Assembly: GCA_050944915.1 (NCBI GenBank) | Contig: JBMNRY010000010.1 | Coordinates: forward strand, 1 to 32,390 | Length of the DNA stretch: 32,390 nucleotides | DNA from: JBMNRY01 sp050944915 | GTDB lineage: Bacteria; Bacillota; Limnochordia; JAAZLZ01 | Direction of reading: 5' to 3' | Shown: in pieces, positions 14,477-22,481 of the stretch | How the letters are laid out: each line of letters begins with the position of its first letter | Position numbering within the stretch: the first letter of the stretch is position 1 | Made by a program: the position numbers and the translations under genes | The notes under the pieces: generated by a model | The model's input: the letters and a program-made list of their open reading frames with translations, nothing else | What the model was told of the DNA's origin: nothing | The model's database searches: none

Positions 14477-14930
14477 TTTAATTTCCCCTGGGTCTTTATC
14501 GACCGGGAGAAAGCAAGCCCTTCCTGGATCTTTCCCCCTTTCCCGTCCCTCTTAAGTTGACCAAAAGGGACAGATATACAAGGCTACCGGCTCCACAATC
14601 AACGCCGAGGGGTTGGAACAAAAGCTCCTTGGAGCTAATTTTCCCCTAATTTGTGTGAAAAATATTTTTTTCACATGATTAATTCTGTTCCGGGGAAAGG
14701 ATCTCCTCCCCGAAGGATACTATGAGAGACTGGCCGTAGACTTAGTTGACCCATTTCCCCAGCTCGGAATACACTCTGTTTAGAAGGGAAACTGAACCGA
14801 AGGAGGAGCCCCTTGAACGATCCCGAAGGCAGATTATGAATCAGTGTGGTGAAAGGGAAATCACAGTCTGAATTGTCCCGGCAAGGGTACTGGGCAGGTC
14901 ATGAACTCTATGGGTGTGATGGCGGAAGGG
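14477..14930. other. About 450 bases without a recognised gene
   Basis: No convincing reading frame on either strand: open frames here are short and have no matched Shine-Dalgarno sequence. It holds the AT-rich dyad at 14654-14675, a GGGG...CCCC hairpin with inner AGGA/TCCT near 14692-14711, and purine-rich stretches on the plus strand such as CCGAAGGAGGAG and GTGAAAGGGAAATCAC. I compared it by eye with glycine, lysine, SAM, ydaO, c-di-GMP and T-box leaders, 6S, SRP and RNase P RNAs and found no match. It may be a long leader, an uncharacterised RNA or a decayed gene. Confidence 0.4.
14654..14675. repeat. AT-rich dyad with TGTGA/TCACA ends
   Basis: TGTGAAAAA and TTTTTCACA arms around an AT core form a 22-base near-perfect palindrome. 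The ends look like CRP or Rex half-sites, but the 12-base spacing fits neither. It could be an operator or a hairpin. Confidence 0.4.
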
Positions 14931-14953
14931 AAAAACCCACCATTAAGGTGGGT
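14931..14953 (-). terminator. Rho-independent terminator after comFB-family gene
   Basis: On the minus strand ACCCACC pairs with GGTGGGT around TTAAT and runs into five T residues, four bases after the ComFB-family stop codon. Confidence 0.8.
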
Positions 14954-14956
14954 CTG

Positions 14957-15229
14957 TTAATGCCGTGGATGGGTCTGGACCTTTTCGATGGCGCCGACCA
15001 TGGCCTTAAATATATCCATACGGGTCTGGGTATTCTGCAGCTCGACTTTCAGCCAGACCTCGCCCTGGGGTGTCGTCGAATAGCGGGGGGGTAAGTTTTG
15101 CAGCGTAAGGGCGATAATATCCGCTTTACACTGGGGACAATCACAAATATTCGGGTTGTTTTCCAAATGTTTTTCTACTTCCCTGATGACCACTTGCTCC
15201 AGCGGTTTAGACAAAGGCAGCGGAGCCAC
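14957..15229 (-). CDS. ComFB-family (late competence protein) small protein
   Basis: A small protein of up to 90 residues with the ComFB core: an N-terminal helix (LEQVVIREVEKHLEN), then CDCPQCKADIIALTLQNLPP with three cysteines (C-x-C-x2-C), then RYSTTPQGEVW. ComFB was named from the Bacillus comF operon; cyanobacterial members bind cyclic di-GMP, so this may be a second-messenger receptor. The GTG at 15229 overlaps its own AGGGAGG, so the real start may be the TTG at 15214, about 10 bases past the Shine-Dalgarno, giving 85 residues. It is a single-gene unit with its own terminator, divergent from the exported nuclease-fold gene. No competence operon is nearby. Confidence 0.75.
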   Translation of the reverse strand: MAPLPLSKPLEQVVIREVEKHLENNPNICDCPQCKADIIALTLQNLPPRYSTTPQGEVWLKVELQNTQTRMDIFKAMVGAIEKVQTHPRH

Positions 15230-15271
15230 CTCCCTTCAAACCACTTTTCGCTCTTTTTCGTTAATTTCCTG

Positions 15272-15299
15272 CCATTTGTTACCGGCAGGACCAATTCCT
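15272..15299 (-). promoter_or_regulatory. Sigma-H-like promoter motif before comFB-family gene
   Basis: Minus strand AGGAATT (15293-15299), 15 bases, AAATGG (15272-15277). A second copy, AGGAAAT (15264-15270), 14 bases, GAAAAG (15244-15249), lies closer to the gene, but its transcript would probably lack the Shine-Dalgarno. CCTGCC/GGCAGG arms (15269-15274 and 15285-15290) form a dyad over the region. Confidence 0.4.
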
Positions 15300-15313
15300 T
15301 GCTAAAAGAAAAT
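15287..15313 (+). promoter_or_regulatory. Sigma-H-like promoter motif before exported EEP-fold gene
   Basis: Plus strand AGGACCA (15287-15293), 14 bases, GAAAAT (15308-15313), about 35 bases before the ATG. It overlaps the divergent ComFB motif. Confidence 0.35.
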
Positions 15314-15347
15314 CAACCTTTGATAGGGCAAAATAGGGGGTAGACAA

Positions 15348-16130
15348 ATGACCCGCCTGATGGCTGCTTGCATAATATTATTGATCTGCGCCACCTTGGC
15401 AACCAGCCAAGAAGTGCGGATAATGACCTTTAATATCCACTACGGGCGAGGCCCCGATGGCCAGGTCGACTTGGGACAATTGGCCCAAATCGTTAAAAGG
15501 GCCGATCCCCATATCCTCCTCCTTAACGAAGTCGATGCTTATCGATTCCGCAGCGGTGGCATCAACCAAGCCCGCCACCTACCCCAGCTTTTTGGTTATC
15601 CCTATAGTTTCTACGGGCCCACCCTACCCCAGGGTTTCTTGCGCTATTTGATGCCCCAGCGTTACGGCAATCTCCTGTTGAGCAAATATCCCCTGGAAAG
15701 GGTCGAGGTTTACCAACTGCCCTCGGCGCGGGAGCCTCGGAACATCATCGTGGCCCAAATCGAGATCGACGGCCAATCCCTTTATGTCTGCGGCACCCAT
15801 TTAGGCCTCAGCCAAGAAGAAAGGTTGCAACATATCCAATTCCTGTTGAACATAAAGGAGAGATTGCCCGGGCCTGTTGTGCTTTTGGGGGATTTTAACG
15901 CCCCTCCCACCAGCGAAGAAATCCAAGGGATCACCGCCCATTTCCAGGATGCCCATCTCCTGGCTGGCTCCGGAAGCGGCGCCACCTTCCCCAGCCCCGA
16001 TCCCCGTGCCCGAATCGACTACATTTTCCTCTCCCCGGCGCTTGCCCCCTATCTTGTGGAAACAAAAACCTTACCCAGCCCCGTTTCCGATCACCGACCG
16101 GTCCTCGCGGTGCTGAAGCTGAAAAAGTAG
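15348..16130 (+). CDS. Exported endonuclease/exonuclease/phosphatase-family protein
   Basis: A 260-residue protein of the EEP fold (DNase I / sphingomyelinase / inositol phosphatase superfamily). A short signal peptide (hydrophobic 4-17) is likely cleaved near residue 20, so it acts outside the cytoplasm. Metal and catalytic residues are present: N30 (TFNIHYG), E61 (LNEVD), H151 (GTHLGLS), D182 and N184 (GDFNAPP), D224 (RIDYIFLS), D248-H249 (SDHRP). The substrate may be DNA or a phosphodiester or phosphomonoester lipid or sugar; the sequence does not decide. The closest look is to the small secreted group with the LGDFNAPP motif. ATG start with AGGGGG seven bases upstream. It is single and convergent with the ATPase operon, sharing a terminator with it. 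Confidence 0.88.
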   Translation: MTRLMAACIILLICATLATSQEVRIMTFNIHYGRGPDGQVDLGQLAQIVKRADPHILLLNEVDAYRFRSGGINQARHLPQLFGYPYSFYGPTLPQGFLRYLMPQRYGNLLLSKYPLERVEVYQLPSAREPRNIIVAQIEIDGQSLYVCGTHLGLSQEERLQHIQFLLNIKERLPGPVVLLGDFNAPPTSEEIQGITAHFQDAHLLAGSGSGATFPSPDPRARIDYIFLSPALAPYLVETKTLPSPVSDHRPVLAVLKLKK

Positions 16131-16132
16131 TT

Positions 16133-16155
16133 AAGGGACGCAAGAAGCGTCCCTT
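16133..16155. terminator. Bidirectional terminator between EEP-fold gene and ATPase subunit D gene
   Basis: AAGGGACGC (16133-16141) pairs with GCGTCCCTT (16147-16155) around AAGAA. The plus strand continues CTCTTTG. The minus strand continues AACTAC and then five T residues. It can end both convergent units. Confidence 0.75.
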
Positions 16156-16174
16156 CTCTTTGCTGTTGCCTGAA

Positions 16175-16816
16175 CTATAGACTGCGGGCTTGGACCATGT
16201 CTTTGATTTTCATCAGACGGGTGAGATTGCTCCGTTCCGTTTCATCGAGCTTCATGGTGATATACCTGATGGTCTCCTCCAATTGGGGAATCATCACATA
16301 TTCCAGGGCATTAACCCTTCGGCGGGTTTTTTCGATCTCTTCCGCCATTAATTCCGCCGCCTTCTCCAAAGCCGCCAACTCGATCATCTTGGGCAGGACA
16401 TCGGATAAGGCTTCGATGGCCGTATCCAATTCGGCGGAGGTGGAGGCAAAACCATAGGGGTAGATATCACCGGCTTGGCTTTCCTTTTTCCAGCTAAAGC
16501 GGGGGACCCGTACACTCATTGCATTTTCCTCGCTAGCCGTCAACTCCAGGCGCTCCTTGGGAAACATGATGGCCTCTTCCATCATCTGGGGAGACATTAC
16601 TCCCCGCACGACCAAGAAACCGGTGTAGGCCCGCTGCAATTGTTCGAAAACCTCGTCCCGCAACGCCTTATGCTGATCAATCAGCTCCATAAAGCGGCGC
16701 ATCAATTCATCCCGTTTATCTTTCAGGAGCTTATGGCCCCGCTGGGCCATGGTCAAACGGCGTTTTAAGGCCAACAGCTCCATGCGGTTCGGGTTAACCT
16801 TAATCGCTATCGCCAT
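16175..16816 (-). CDS. atpD: V-type ATPase subunit D (central stalk)
   Basis: A 213-residue subunit forming the long coiled-coil rotor shaft inside the A3B3 head. It has the family start, NPNRMELLALKRRLTMAQRGHKLLKDKRDEL (9-39), then a middle domain, and a C-terminal helix with ALEYVMIPQLEETIRYITMKLDE, EERS-like ETERSNLTRLMKIKD being the conserved end. Length is normal. GTG at 16819 and ATG at 16816 both follow AAGAAGG; ATG is preferred. It is the last gene of the nine-gene operon, 35 bases after the subunit B stop, and is followed by a terminator. Confidence 0.95.
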   Translation of the reverse strand: MAIAIKVNPNRMELLALKRRLTMAQRGHKLLKDKRDELMRRFMELIDQHKALRDEVFEQLQRAYTGFLVVRGVMSPQMMEEAIMFPKERLELTASEENAMSVRVPRFSWKKESQAGDIYPYGFASTSAELDTAIEALSDVLPKMIELAALEKAAELMAEEIEKTRRRVNALEYVMIPQLEETIRYITMKLDETERSNLTRLMKIKDMVQARSL

Positions 16817-16854
16817 CACCTTCTTCCCGTAAAGGGCCGCTGCCTTTAGCCGGC

Positions 16855-18234
16855 CTAGTCAGACTTTTGGGGCAGATACTTCTCGATATATTTCTCATCG
16901 ACCCGTTTTAACTCCGATGTGGGCAGCATGGACAAGAGCTCCCAACCGATGGTCAACGTTTCTTCAATAGTGCGGTTTTCATGGAGACCTTGACCGATAT
17001 ACCGTTCTTCAAAGAGTTCGGCAAACTCGGCGAACTGCCGATCCAGGGGACTCAAAGCTGCTTCTCCCAGGATGACGGCCAGCTCTTGGGCTTCCTTACC
17101 CTGGGCATAAGCGGCATACAACTGGTTAAGGGTATCGGCATGGTCTTCCCTAGTTTTGCCTTCCCCAATTCCCTTATCCTTGAGCCGGGAGAGGGAGGGC
17201 AGAACATCGATGGGTGGGTAGATCCCTTTACGATGAAGTTCGCGGCTGAGCATGATTTGACCCTCGGTAATATAGCCCGTCAAGTCGGGAATGGGGTGGG
17301 TCTTATCATCCTCGGGCATGGTCAAGATGGGAATTTGGGTGATGGAACCCTCCTGTCCCGTTATCCGACCCGCCCGTTCATAAATGGTAGCCAAGTCGGT
17401 ATACAGATAGCCCGGGTAACCCCGTCGTCCGGGTACTTCCTTTCGGGCCGCCGATACTTCCCGCAGGGCCTCCGCGTAGTTGGTCATATCGGTCAAGATC
17501 ACCAAGACGTGCATGCCCTTTTCATAGGCTAAATATTCCGCGGCGGTGAGAGCCATCCGGGGGGTGGCGATCCGTTCAATGGCTGGGTCGTTGGCTAAAT
17601 TCATGAACAACACGGCCCGTTCGATGGCCCCCGTCTGCCGGAAGTCGGAGATGAAGTAATCGGCTTCGTCAAAGGTAATACCCATCGCACCGAAGACAAC
17701 AGCGAAGTTCTCCCCGCTCCCTAAAACCCGAGCTTGCCGGGCGATTTGAGCGGCGATTTCCGAGTGGGGTAATCCGGAGCCGGAGAAAATGGGCAGTTTT
17801 TGTCCCCGGACTAGGGTATTCAATCCATCGATGGCGGAAATACCCGTTTGGATGAACTCAGAAGGATAATCCCGGGCACAAGGGTTGATGGGTATCCCGT
17901 TGATATCCAATCGTTTTTCAGGCAAGATCTTCGGTCCATCATCCCGGGGGTTGCCCATCCCGTCGAAGATCCGTCCTAACATATCGATGGAAACACCTAA
18001 TTCCAAGGTCCGACCTAGAAAACGCACAGTGCTACCCTGGAGGTTCATCCCCGAGGAACCTTCAAAAAGTTGGACTAAAGCGTTGGTGCCGTCGGCTTCC
18101 AAGACACGACCCCGGCGCTTTTCGCCGTTTTGCAATTCCACTTCTACTAGCTCATCGAACTTGACATTATCCACTTGTTCCACGAGCATCAGGGGGCCGG
18201 CTACTTCTCGAATGGTTTTGTAAGCTTTAAGCAA
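16855..18234 (-). CDS. atpB: V-type ATPase subunit B (non-catalytic)
   Basis: A 459-residue non-catalytic subunit of the A3B3 head. It begins LKAYKTIREVAGPLMLVEQ, the usual start of the family, and carries LEVGV-like ELGVSIDMLGRIFDGMG, SEFIQTGISAIDGLNTLVRGQKLPIFSGSGLPHSE, where the P-loop is replaced as expected for B, and VPGRRGYPGYLYTDLATIYERAGR. The frame extends three codons further to GTG 18243, but GGGGTG lies six bases before TTG 18234, which also gives the family N-terminus. It overlaps the end of subunit A by 8 bases from this start. Confidence 0.95.
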   Translation of the reverse strand: MLKAYKTIREVAGPLMLVEQVDNVKFDELVEVELQNGEKRRGRVLEADGTNALVQLFEGSSGMNLQGSTVRFLGRTLELGVSIDMLGRIFDGMGNPRDDGPKILPEKRLDINGIPINPCARDYPSEFIQTGISAIDGLNTLVRGQKLPIFSGSGLPHSEIAAQIARQARVLGSGENFAVVFGAMGITFDEADYFISDFRQTGAIERAVLFMNLANDPAIERIATPRMALTAAEYLAYEKGMHVLVILTDMTNYAEALREVSAARKEVPGRRGYPGYLYTDLATIYERAGRITGQEGSITQIPILTMPEDDKTHPIPDLTGYITEGQIMLSRELHRKGIYPPIDVLPSLSRLKDKGIGEGKTREDHADTLNQLYAAYAQGKEAQELAVILGEAALSPLDRQFAEFAELFEERYIGQGLHENRTIEETLTIGWELLSMLPTSELKRVDEKYIEKYLPQKSD

Positions 18235-20011
18235 CGCTATCACCCCCGGTTCCTTGGGCTATTAAACCATCGATTTGGTCCTTGATGTCCTGTTCTATTC
18301 TATCGTAGAGCTGATCCAGCTCATCTTCCTGGACGTACTTGGCCCGGGCGATCCGTTCCCGAACGGGAAGGGCCAGTAGTTCCTCGATGGGAACTTCCCT
18401 CTCTAAAGCCAGCAGGGCCCGTTGGTGGAAGTACATGACCAACCGCAACATCCGGTACTGCTTATGCAAAGATGCATAGGTATCCACATCGTGGAAAGCA
18501 TTTTGGTGGAGGAAGTCTTCCCGGATCGATTTGGCCGTTTCCATAGTCATCCGGTCTTGGGCCGAAAGGGCATCGACACCGATGAGACGGACGATTTCCT
18601 CCAGTTCCGCTTCTTCTTGGAGGAGTTTCATGGCCGTCGCCCGCTGTTCATAGAATTGGGGGCTGACTTGTTCATCGAAGTAAGCTTGGGCTTGAGCCCC
18701 ATAGAGGGAATAACTATCTAACCAGTTGATCGCGGGGAAATGACGGCGATAAGCTAGGGATGCGTCTAAACCCCAGAAGACCTTCACTACCCGTAAGGTA
18801 GCCTGGGTCACCGGTTCCGATAAGTCCCCACCGGGAGGAGAAACGGCACCGACTACTGTTAGGGAGCCTTCCCGGGCATCTTGGCCTAAGTTGATCACCC
18901 GACCGGCCCGTTCGTAGAATTCGGCCAAGCGGGAACCGAGATAGGCGGGATAACCTTCATCACCGGGCATTTCTTCCAACCGACCGGACATTTCCCGAAG
19001 GGCCTCGGCCCAGCGGGAGGTGGAGTCGGCCATGAGGGCCACGTTATAACCCATATCCCGGAAGTATTCAGCAATGGTAATCCCCGTATAAATCGAAGCT
19101 TCCCGGGCGGCTACCGGCATGTCCGAAGTGTTAGCCACCAGTACCGTACGCTTCATCAGGGGTTCACCGCTGCGGGGGTCTTCCAGTTGGGGGAATTCCC
19201 GCAAGACGTCAGTCATTTCATTGCCCCGCTCCCCACATCCAACGTAAACGATGATATCGGCATCGGACCACTTGGCTAGCTGGTGCTGAACGACGGTCTT
19301 TCCACTGCCGAAGGGACCGGGGACACAGGCTGTTCCACCTTTCGTAATGGTAAAGAAAGTATCGATGACCCGCTGTCCTGTAATCAACGGGATTTCCGAC
19401 GGTAATTTATTTTTATAGGGACGGGGGTTGCGCACGGGCCAACGTTGGACCATGGTAATATCCTTTACCCCGTCCTTCGTTGCCACTTGAGCCACCGTAT
19501 CCTCGATGGTCGCTTCCCCTTGATGGATAGAGACGATTTCCCCTTCAATACCGTGGGGCACCATAATCCGGTGTTCCACCAGGGTTGTTTCGGGGACCAC
19601 TCCGATGATATCGCCGGGAACAACCCGATCGCCCTTTTGCACCTTAGGCTGGAAGTCCCATTTTCGTTCCCGGCGCAAACCGGGCACTTCCACACCACGA
19701 CCGATGCGGGCCCCAGTCTGTTCCATAATCACATCGAGGGGACGCTGAATACCATCGAAGATGGATTCGATCAACCCTGGGCCCAGTTCTACACTCAACG
19801 GTTCTCCGGTCATCATCACAGGCTCACCGGGACCCATACCCGAGGTTTCTTCATAGACCTGGATGGACGCCCGGTCGCCCCGAATCTCGATCACTTCGCC
19901 GATGAGGCGTTGTTCACTGACCCGGACCACTTCAAACATCTTGGCATCGCCCATTCCCTCGGCGACAACCAAGGGACCAGATACCTTGATTACGCGTCCT
20001 GTGTTTGTCAC
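18227..20011 (-). CDS. atpA: V-type ATPase catalytic subunit A
   Basis: A 594-residue ATP-hydrolysing or -synthesising subunit. N-terminal barrel 1-70, the V-type insertion with lipoyl-like folds (about 115-190), P-loop GPFGSGKT (232-239), GCGERGNEM (258-266) and the MADSTSRWAEALREMSGRLEEMPGDEGYP stretch, with the catalytic and phosphate-sensing residues of the family. Length is typical. GTG start with AGAGGG six bases upstream; its first bases GTGA include the stop of the F gene, a four-base overlap. It belongs to the cytoplasmic V1 head. Confidence 0.97.
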   Translation of the reverse strand: MTNTGRVIKVSGPLVVAEGMGDAKMFEVVRVSEQRLIGEVIEIRGDRASIQVYEETSGMGPGEPVMMTGEPLSVELGPGLIESIFDGIQRPLDVIMEQTGARIGRGVEVPGLRRERKWDFQPKVQKGDRVVPGDIIGVVPETTLVEHRIMVPHGIEGEIVSIHQGEATIEDTVAQVATKDGVKDITMVQRWPVRNPRPYKNKLPSEIPLITGQRVIDTFFTITKGGTACVPGPFGSGKTVVQHQLAKWSDADIIVYVGCGERGNEMTDVLREFPQLEDPRSGEPLMKRTVLVANTSDMPVAAREASIYTGITIAEYFRDMGYNVALMADSTSRWAEALREMSGRLEEMPGDEGYPAYLGSRLAEFYERAGRVINLGQDAREGSLTVVGAVSPPGGDLSEPVTQATLRVVKVFWGLDASLAYRRHFPAINWLDSYSLYGAQAQAYFDEQVSPQFYEQRATAMKLLQEEAELEEIVRLIGVDALSAQDRMTMETAKSIREDFLHQNAFHDVDTYASLHKQYRMLRLVMYFHQRALLALEREVPIEELLALPVRERIARAKYVQEDELDQLYDRIEQDIKDQIDGLIAQGTGGDSVA

Positions 20012-20343
20012 TGGCTACCCTCTTTTCCTGATAAGATATCGGCACCCACCGCACGCTCGACGATACGGCGGATTTTTTCAAGACCCATCCCGGTACTCCC
20101 CTGGTTATTCGGGATATACAGGATGGCCGGCAAAGGATCATCGGCAAATTCTTGGACTACCGGCAGCATCTCTGCACCGACGTTTTCAGTGATAAAAATG
20201 ACTGCGTAATCCCTCTTACCGATGCGACGGAGCACTTGGGCCCCTTCTTCCCCATCGGCCACTGGGAAAACTTCTAGCCCAAGGGCCTTAAAGCCGAGAA
20301 TAGAGTCGTGATCACCGATAACGGCCATCTTATGCATAGACAT
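20008..20343 (-). CDS. atpF: V-type ATPase subunit F
   Basis: A 111-residue Rossmann-like rotor subunit. MAVIGDHDSILGFKALGLEVFPV is the family N-terminus, followed by YAVIFITENVG and PAILYIPNNQGSTGMGLEKIRRIVERAVGADIL. It binds subunit D on the central stalk and tunes activity. GTG 20346, ATG 20343 and ATG 20337 are all possible starts; ATG 20343 fits AAAGG upstream. The gene begins inside the last codons of subunit C and its stop overlaps the start of subunit A, so translation is probably coupled along the run. Confidence 0.93.
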   Translation of the reverse strand: MSMHKMAVIGDHDSILGFKALGLEVFPVADGEEGAQVLRRIGKRDYAVIFITENVGAEMLPVVQEFADDPLPAILYIPNNQGSTGMGLEKIRRIVERAVGADILSGKEGSQ

Positions 20344-21319
20344 CACTCAGCCTTTCCCTTATGGCCTCCTGGGGTAGATTATTGATCTTACCCACCATGA
20401 TCATCCTAATCAGTCGGGTTTCCAGCTCCTTGGCCAATAAGTAAGCGGAGATGGGTTCCGGACCGAAGGCCACATACTTGGCTGTCCGCATATGTTCCAA
20501 TAAATGGGCCTCAGCTAATGCTTCATAACCCGTTAAACTATTGTTGGACTCTAGGTAACGTAAGCCCTCTTGAACCACCGCGGCGTACTCCGTTGCCGAA
20601 AACTTGGCTGCCAAAGAGTCCCAGGGCTCCCGTAATGCTTCCTGTAACAGTCTTAAATCGACGGTTCCATGGGGCAGGAATAACCAATCTAGGGATGGCC
20701 GCTGTCCACCGATCCTCTTGAGCCGTATACAGGTCTTAATGTTAAGTAGATCGATTTCTTTGACCAAATAATTAACGATCAGGGGATCCCCCAAAGCTTG
20801 CCCTTGCTTGTACATATAGTCGTACATATAGTAATCGGGGACTAAATCTAAGAGTTGGGGATCACCAGTCTCGCTGTATTCCTCTTCCGTTCGCTGGACC
20901 GTTTCCCTCAATTCTGGTGGCAGTCCTCCCTCGGTCCTTAGCTGTTCCTTAAGGCGTTGGGGCTCGATCCTGCCCAAATCGACCAACAAATCATCCCGCT
21001 CGAGACCCAAATGTCGGGCCTTTAAGAGCACTTTCAGATTATGAAAATCGTATCGGCTGCGCAGCAAATCGAACAGTCCGTCGTCGGGAGCAAAACCCTC
21101 GACGACAGCATAGACCCTACGCAATTCCGCATTTAAGAGCTCTTCATAGGCTGACGGGGCCGGTAGTTCAGCAAGGGAGTCGGCATACTCCGATTCGCTG
21201 AGTACCCGCAAGGCCCCTTCGGCATCGCGGGCCTCGAGCATACGGCCGATTTTCCCTTTATCTAATAGCCTTGTTTCCATGGCCCTAATTCTGGCCACGG
21301 CGTAAGCGTACTTTCCCAT
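20330..21319 (-). CDS. atpC: V-type ATPase subunit C (rotor socket)
   Basis: A 329-residue mainly helical subunit, the AC39/d-type funnel that seats the central stalk on the membrane ring. MGKYAYAVARIRAMETRLLDKGKIGRMLEA is the typical start. RYDFHNLKVLLKARHLG and DLLNIKTCIRLKRI are two of the internal repeats of the family. ATG with AGGGGGAG upstream. It lies between subunits E and F, as in clostridial and enterococcal V-type operons. Confidence 0.93.
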   Translation of the reverse strand: MGKYAYAVARIRAMETRLLDKGKIGRMLEARDAEGALRVLSESEYADSLAELPAPSAYEELLNAELRRVYAVVEGFAPDDGLFDLLRSRYDFHNLKVLLKARHLGLERDDLLVDLGRIEPQRLKEQLRTEGGLPPELRETVQRTEEEYSETGDPQLLDLVPDYYMYDYMYKQGQALGDPLIVNYLVKEIDLLNIKTCIRLKRIGGQRPSLDWLFLPHGTVDLRLLQEALREPWDSLAAKFSATEYAAVVQEGLRYLESNNSLTGYEALAEAHLLEHMRTAKYVAFGPEPISAYLLAKELETRLIRMIMVGKINNLPQEAIRERLSDVYA

Positions 21320-21352
21320 CAGTCTCCCCCTCTATCCACCAGGGTTCGGGTC

Positions 21353-21952
21353 TTAGGCGAATAAGACCTCGGCTACCATCTGCTCCAGTTCATCCCGCTG
21401 GACGGCCACCAGGGCTTCGAAGGAATTGTTGACCTCCACGGTGGCTCCCCGAAGGATGAAACCGCCCAGCAGGGGTTGAGTCTCCTCGGCAAGCCTTAAT
21501 TGGCCCTTTTTGCCCCTTTGGATGAGCTTTTCGTTGACCCTGGCCAGGAAATTGCCGCTGAATCGCTCTTGATCCTTTTCGGCGACGACGATTTCCTCAT
21601 CACCGGTCTCCACGCTTTGCAGGAGGAGTTCCTCCATGAAAGACATATATTTCCCTTCATCTAAGGAGGCCAGTTTTTCCATAGCCAAAGCGAAGACTTC
21701 CTCGATGGCTGTCTGTTTCGCCCCCAGGATTTCCCGGCGGATGTCCAAATTTGTCATGGTGATAATCCGCCGGCTTCGTTCCTCGGCCTGCCGATGACCC
21801 CGAGCTTCGATTTTAGCCACGGCAGCCTCAGCTTCTTGGGTAGCCCTTTCTTTTAATTGGGCCGCTTTAGCTTCCGCCCCTTGGCGGATTTCGGCAGCTT
21901 TCCCTTCCGCTTCCGCGAGAATACGCTCTTGTAATTTATTGACACGGCTCAT
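21353..21952 (-). CDS. atpE: V-type ATPase subunit E (peripheral stalk)
   Basis: A 199-residue peripheral stalk subunit. Residues 1-60 are a charged, alanine-rich helix (ILAEAEGKAAEIRQGAEAKAAQLKERATQEAEA) that forms a coiled coil with the G/H subunit. The C-terminal globular domain has GKKGQLRLAEETQPLLGGFILRGATVEVNNSFE, the GG-x-hydrophobic motif of the family. It connects the A3B3 head to subunit I. It starts 14 bases after the proteolipid gene stops. Confidence 0.93.
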   Translation of the reverse strand: MSRVNKLQERILAEAEGKAAEIRQGAEAKAAQLKERATQEAEAAVAKIEARGHRQAEERSRRIITMTNLDIRREILGAKQTAIEEVFALAMEKLASLDEGKYMSFMEELLLQSVETGDEEIVVAEKDQERFSGNFLARVNEKLIQRGKKGQLRLAEETQPLLGGFILRGATVEVNNSFEALVAVQRDELEQMVAEVLFA

Positions 21953-21966
21953 TGAATAGCCACTCC

Positions 21967-22446
21967 CTATAAACTAGCCAAAATTGGCTGCAACATTAAG
22001 AAGGAGGTTAGGAAAGCCAAGATGGCGTAGAATTCGACCATAACAGCGAAAATCATGGCCTTAGCCAATTCTTCCGGCCGCTTAGCTATGAGGCTGATAC
22101 CGGTGGCCGTCACTCGACCTTGGTAAAGGGCCGAAATCAAGCCGACAATACCGATAGGCAAGCAGGCCATGATAATGGAAATCCCTGTTTCCACGCTGAC
22201 CGATGCTACCGGTCCTCCGATGAGACCAAGGCCTTGGATAGTCAAGAAGCCGATGAGGAACCCGTAGATACCTTGGGTTCCGGGAATGACCTGCAAAATA
22301 AGCGACTGCCCAAACTTGCTAGGATCCTCGGTGATCAAGCCTGAGGCCGCTTGACCGGTCAAACCGACTCCATAGGCGGAACCGATCCCCGCCAGCACTA
22401 CTGCCAAACCTGCGCCCAGTAATCCAAGAACAAGACCCAATTCCAT
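21967..22446 (-). CDS. atpK: V-type ATPase proteolipid subunit K, duplicated hairpin, Na+-type ligands
   Basis: A 159-residue four-helix proteolipid formed by two fused hairpins, the size of Enterococcus hirae NtpK. The first hairpin lacks the carboxylate but has P55-G56-T57-Q58. The second has Q109 (LYQGRV) and E138 (AVMVEFYAI). In E. hirae the Na+ ligands are Leu61, Thr64, Gln65, Gln110 and Glu139; the aligned residues here are I54, T57, Q58, Q109 and E138, so the polar ligands are all kept. The ring should therefore carry Na+ rather than H+; this is inference from the ligand set. Its Shine-Dalgarno is GGGAGG about 10 bases before ATG. Confidence 0.93.
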   Translation of the reverse strand: MELGLVLGLLGAGLAVVLAGIGSAYGVGLTGQAASGLITEDPSKFGQSLILQVIPGTQGIYGFLIGFLTIQGLGLIGGPVASVSVETGISIIMACLPIGIVGLISALYQGRVTATGISLIAKRPEELAKAMIFAVMVEFYAILAFLTSFLMLQPILASL

Positions 22447-22481
22447 TCTGCATGTACCTCCCTAATTATCTTTGTTTAGAG

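Noticed and set aside
14654..14675. Rex or CRP operator
   Set aside because: The half-sites match, but the 12-base spacing is wrong for both. It is kept only as an unassigned dyad.
14846..15094. Plus-strand open frame of 82 codons
   Set aside because: It runs antisense through the ComFB-family gene and its terminator, and has no Shine-Dalgarno sequence. The minus-strand ComFB frame is supported by a family motif.
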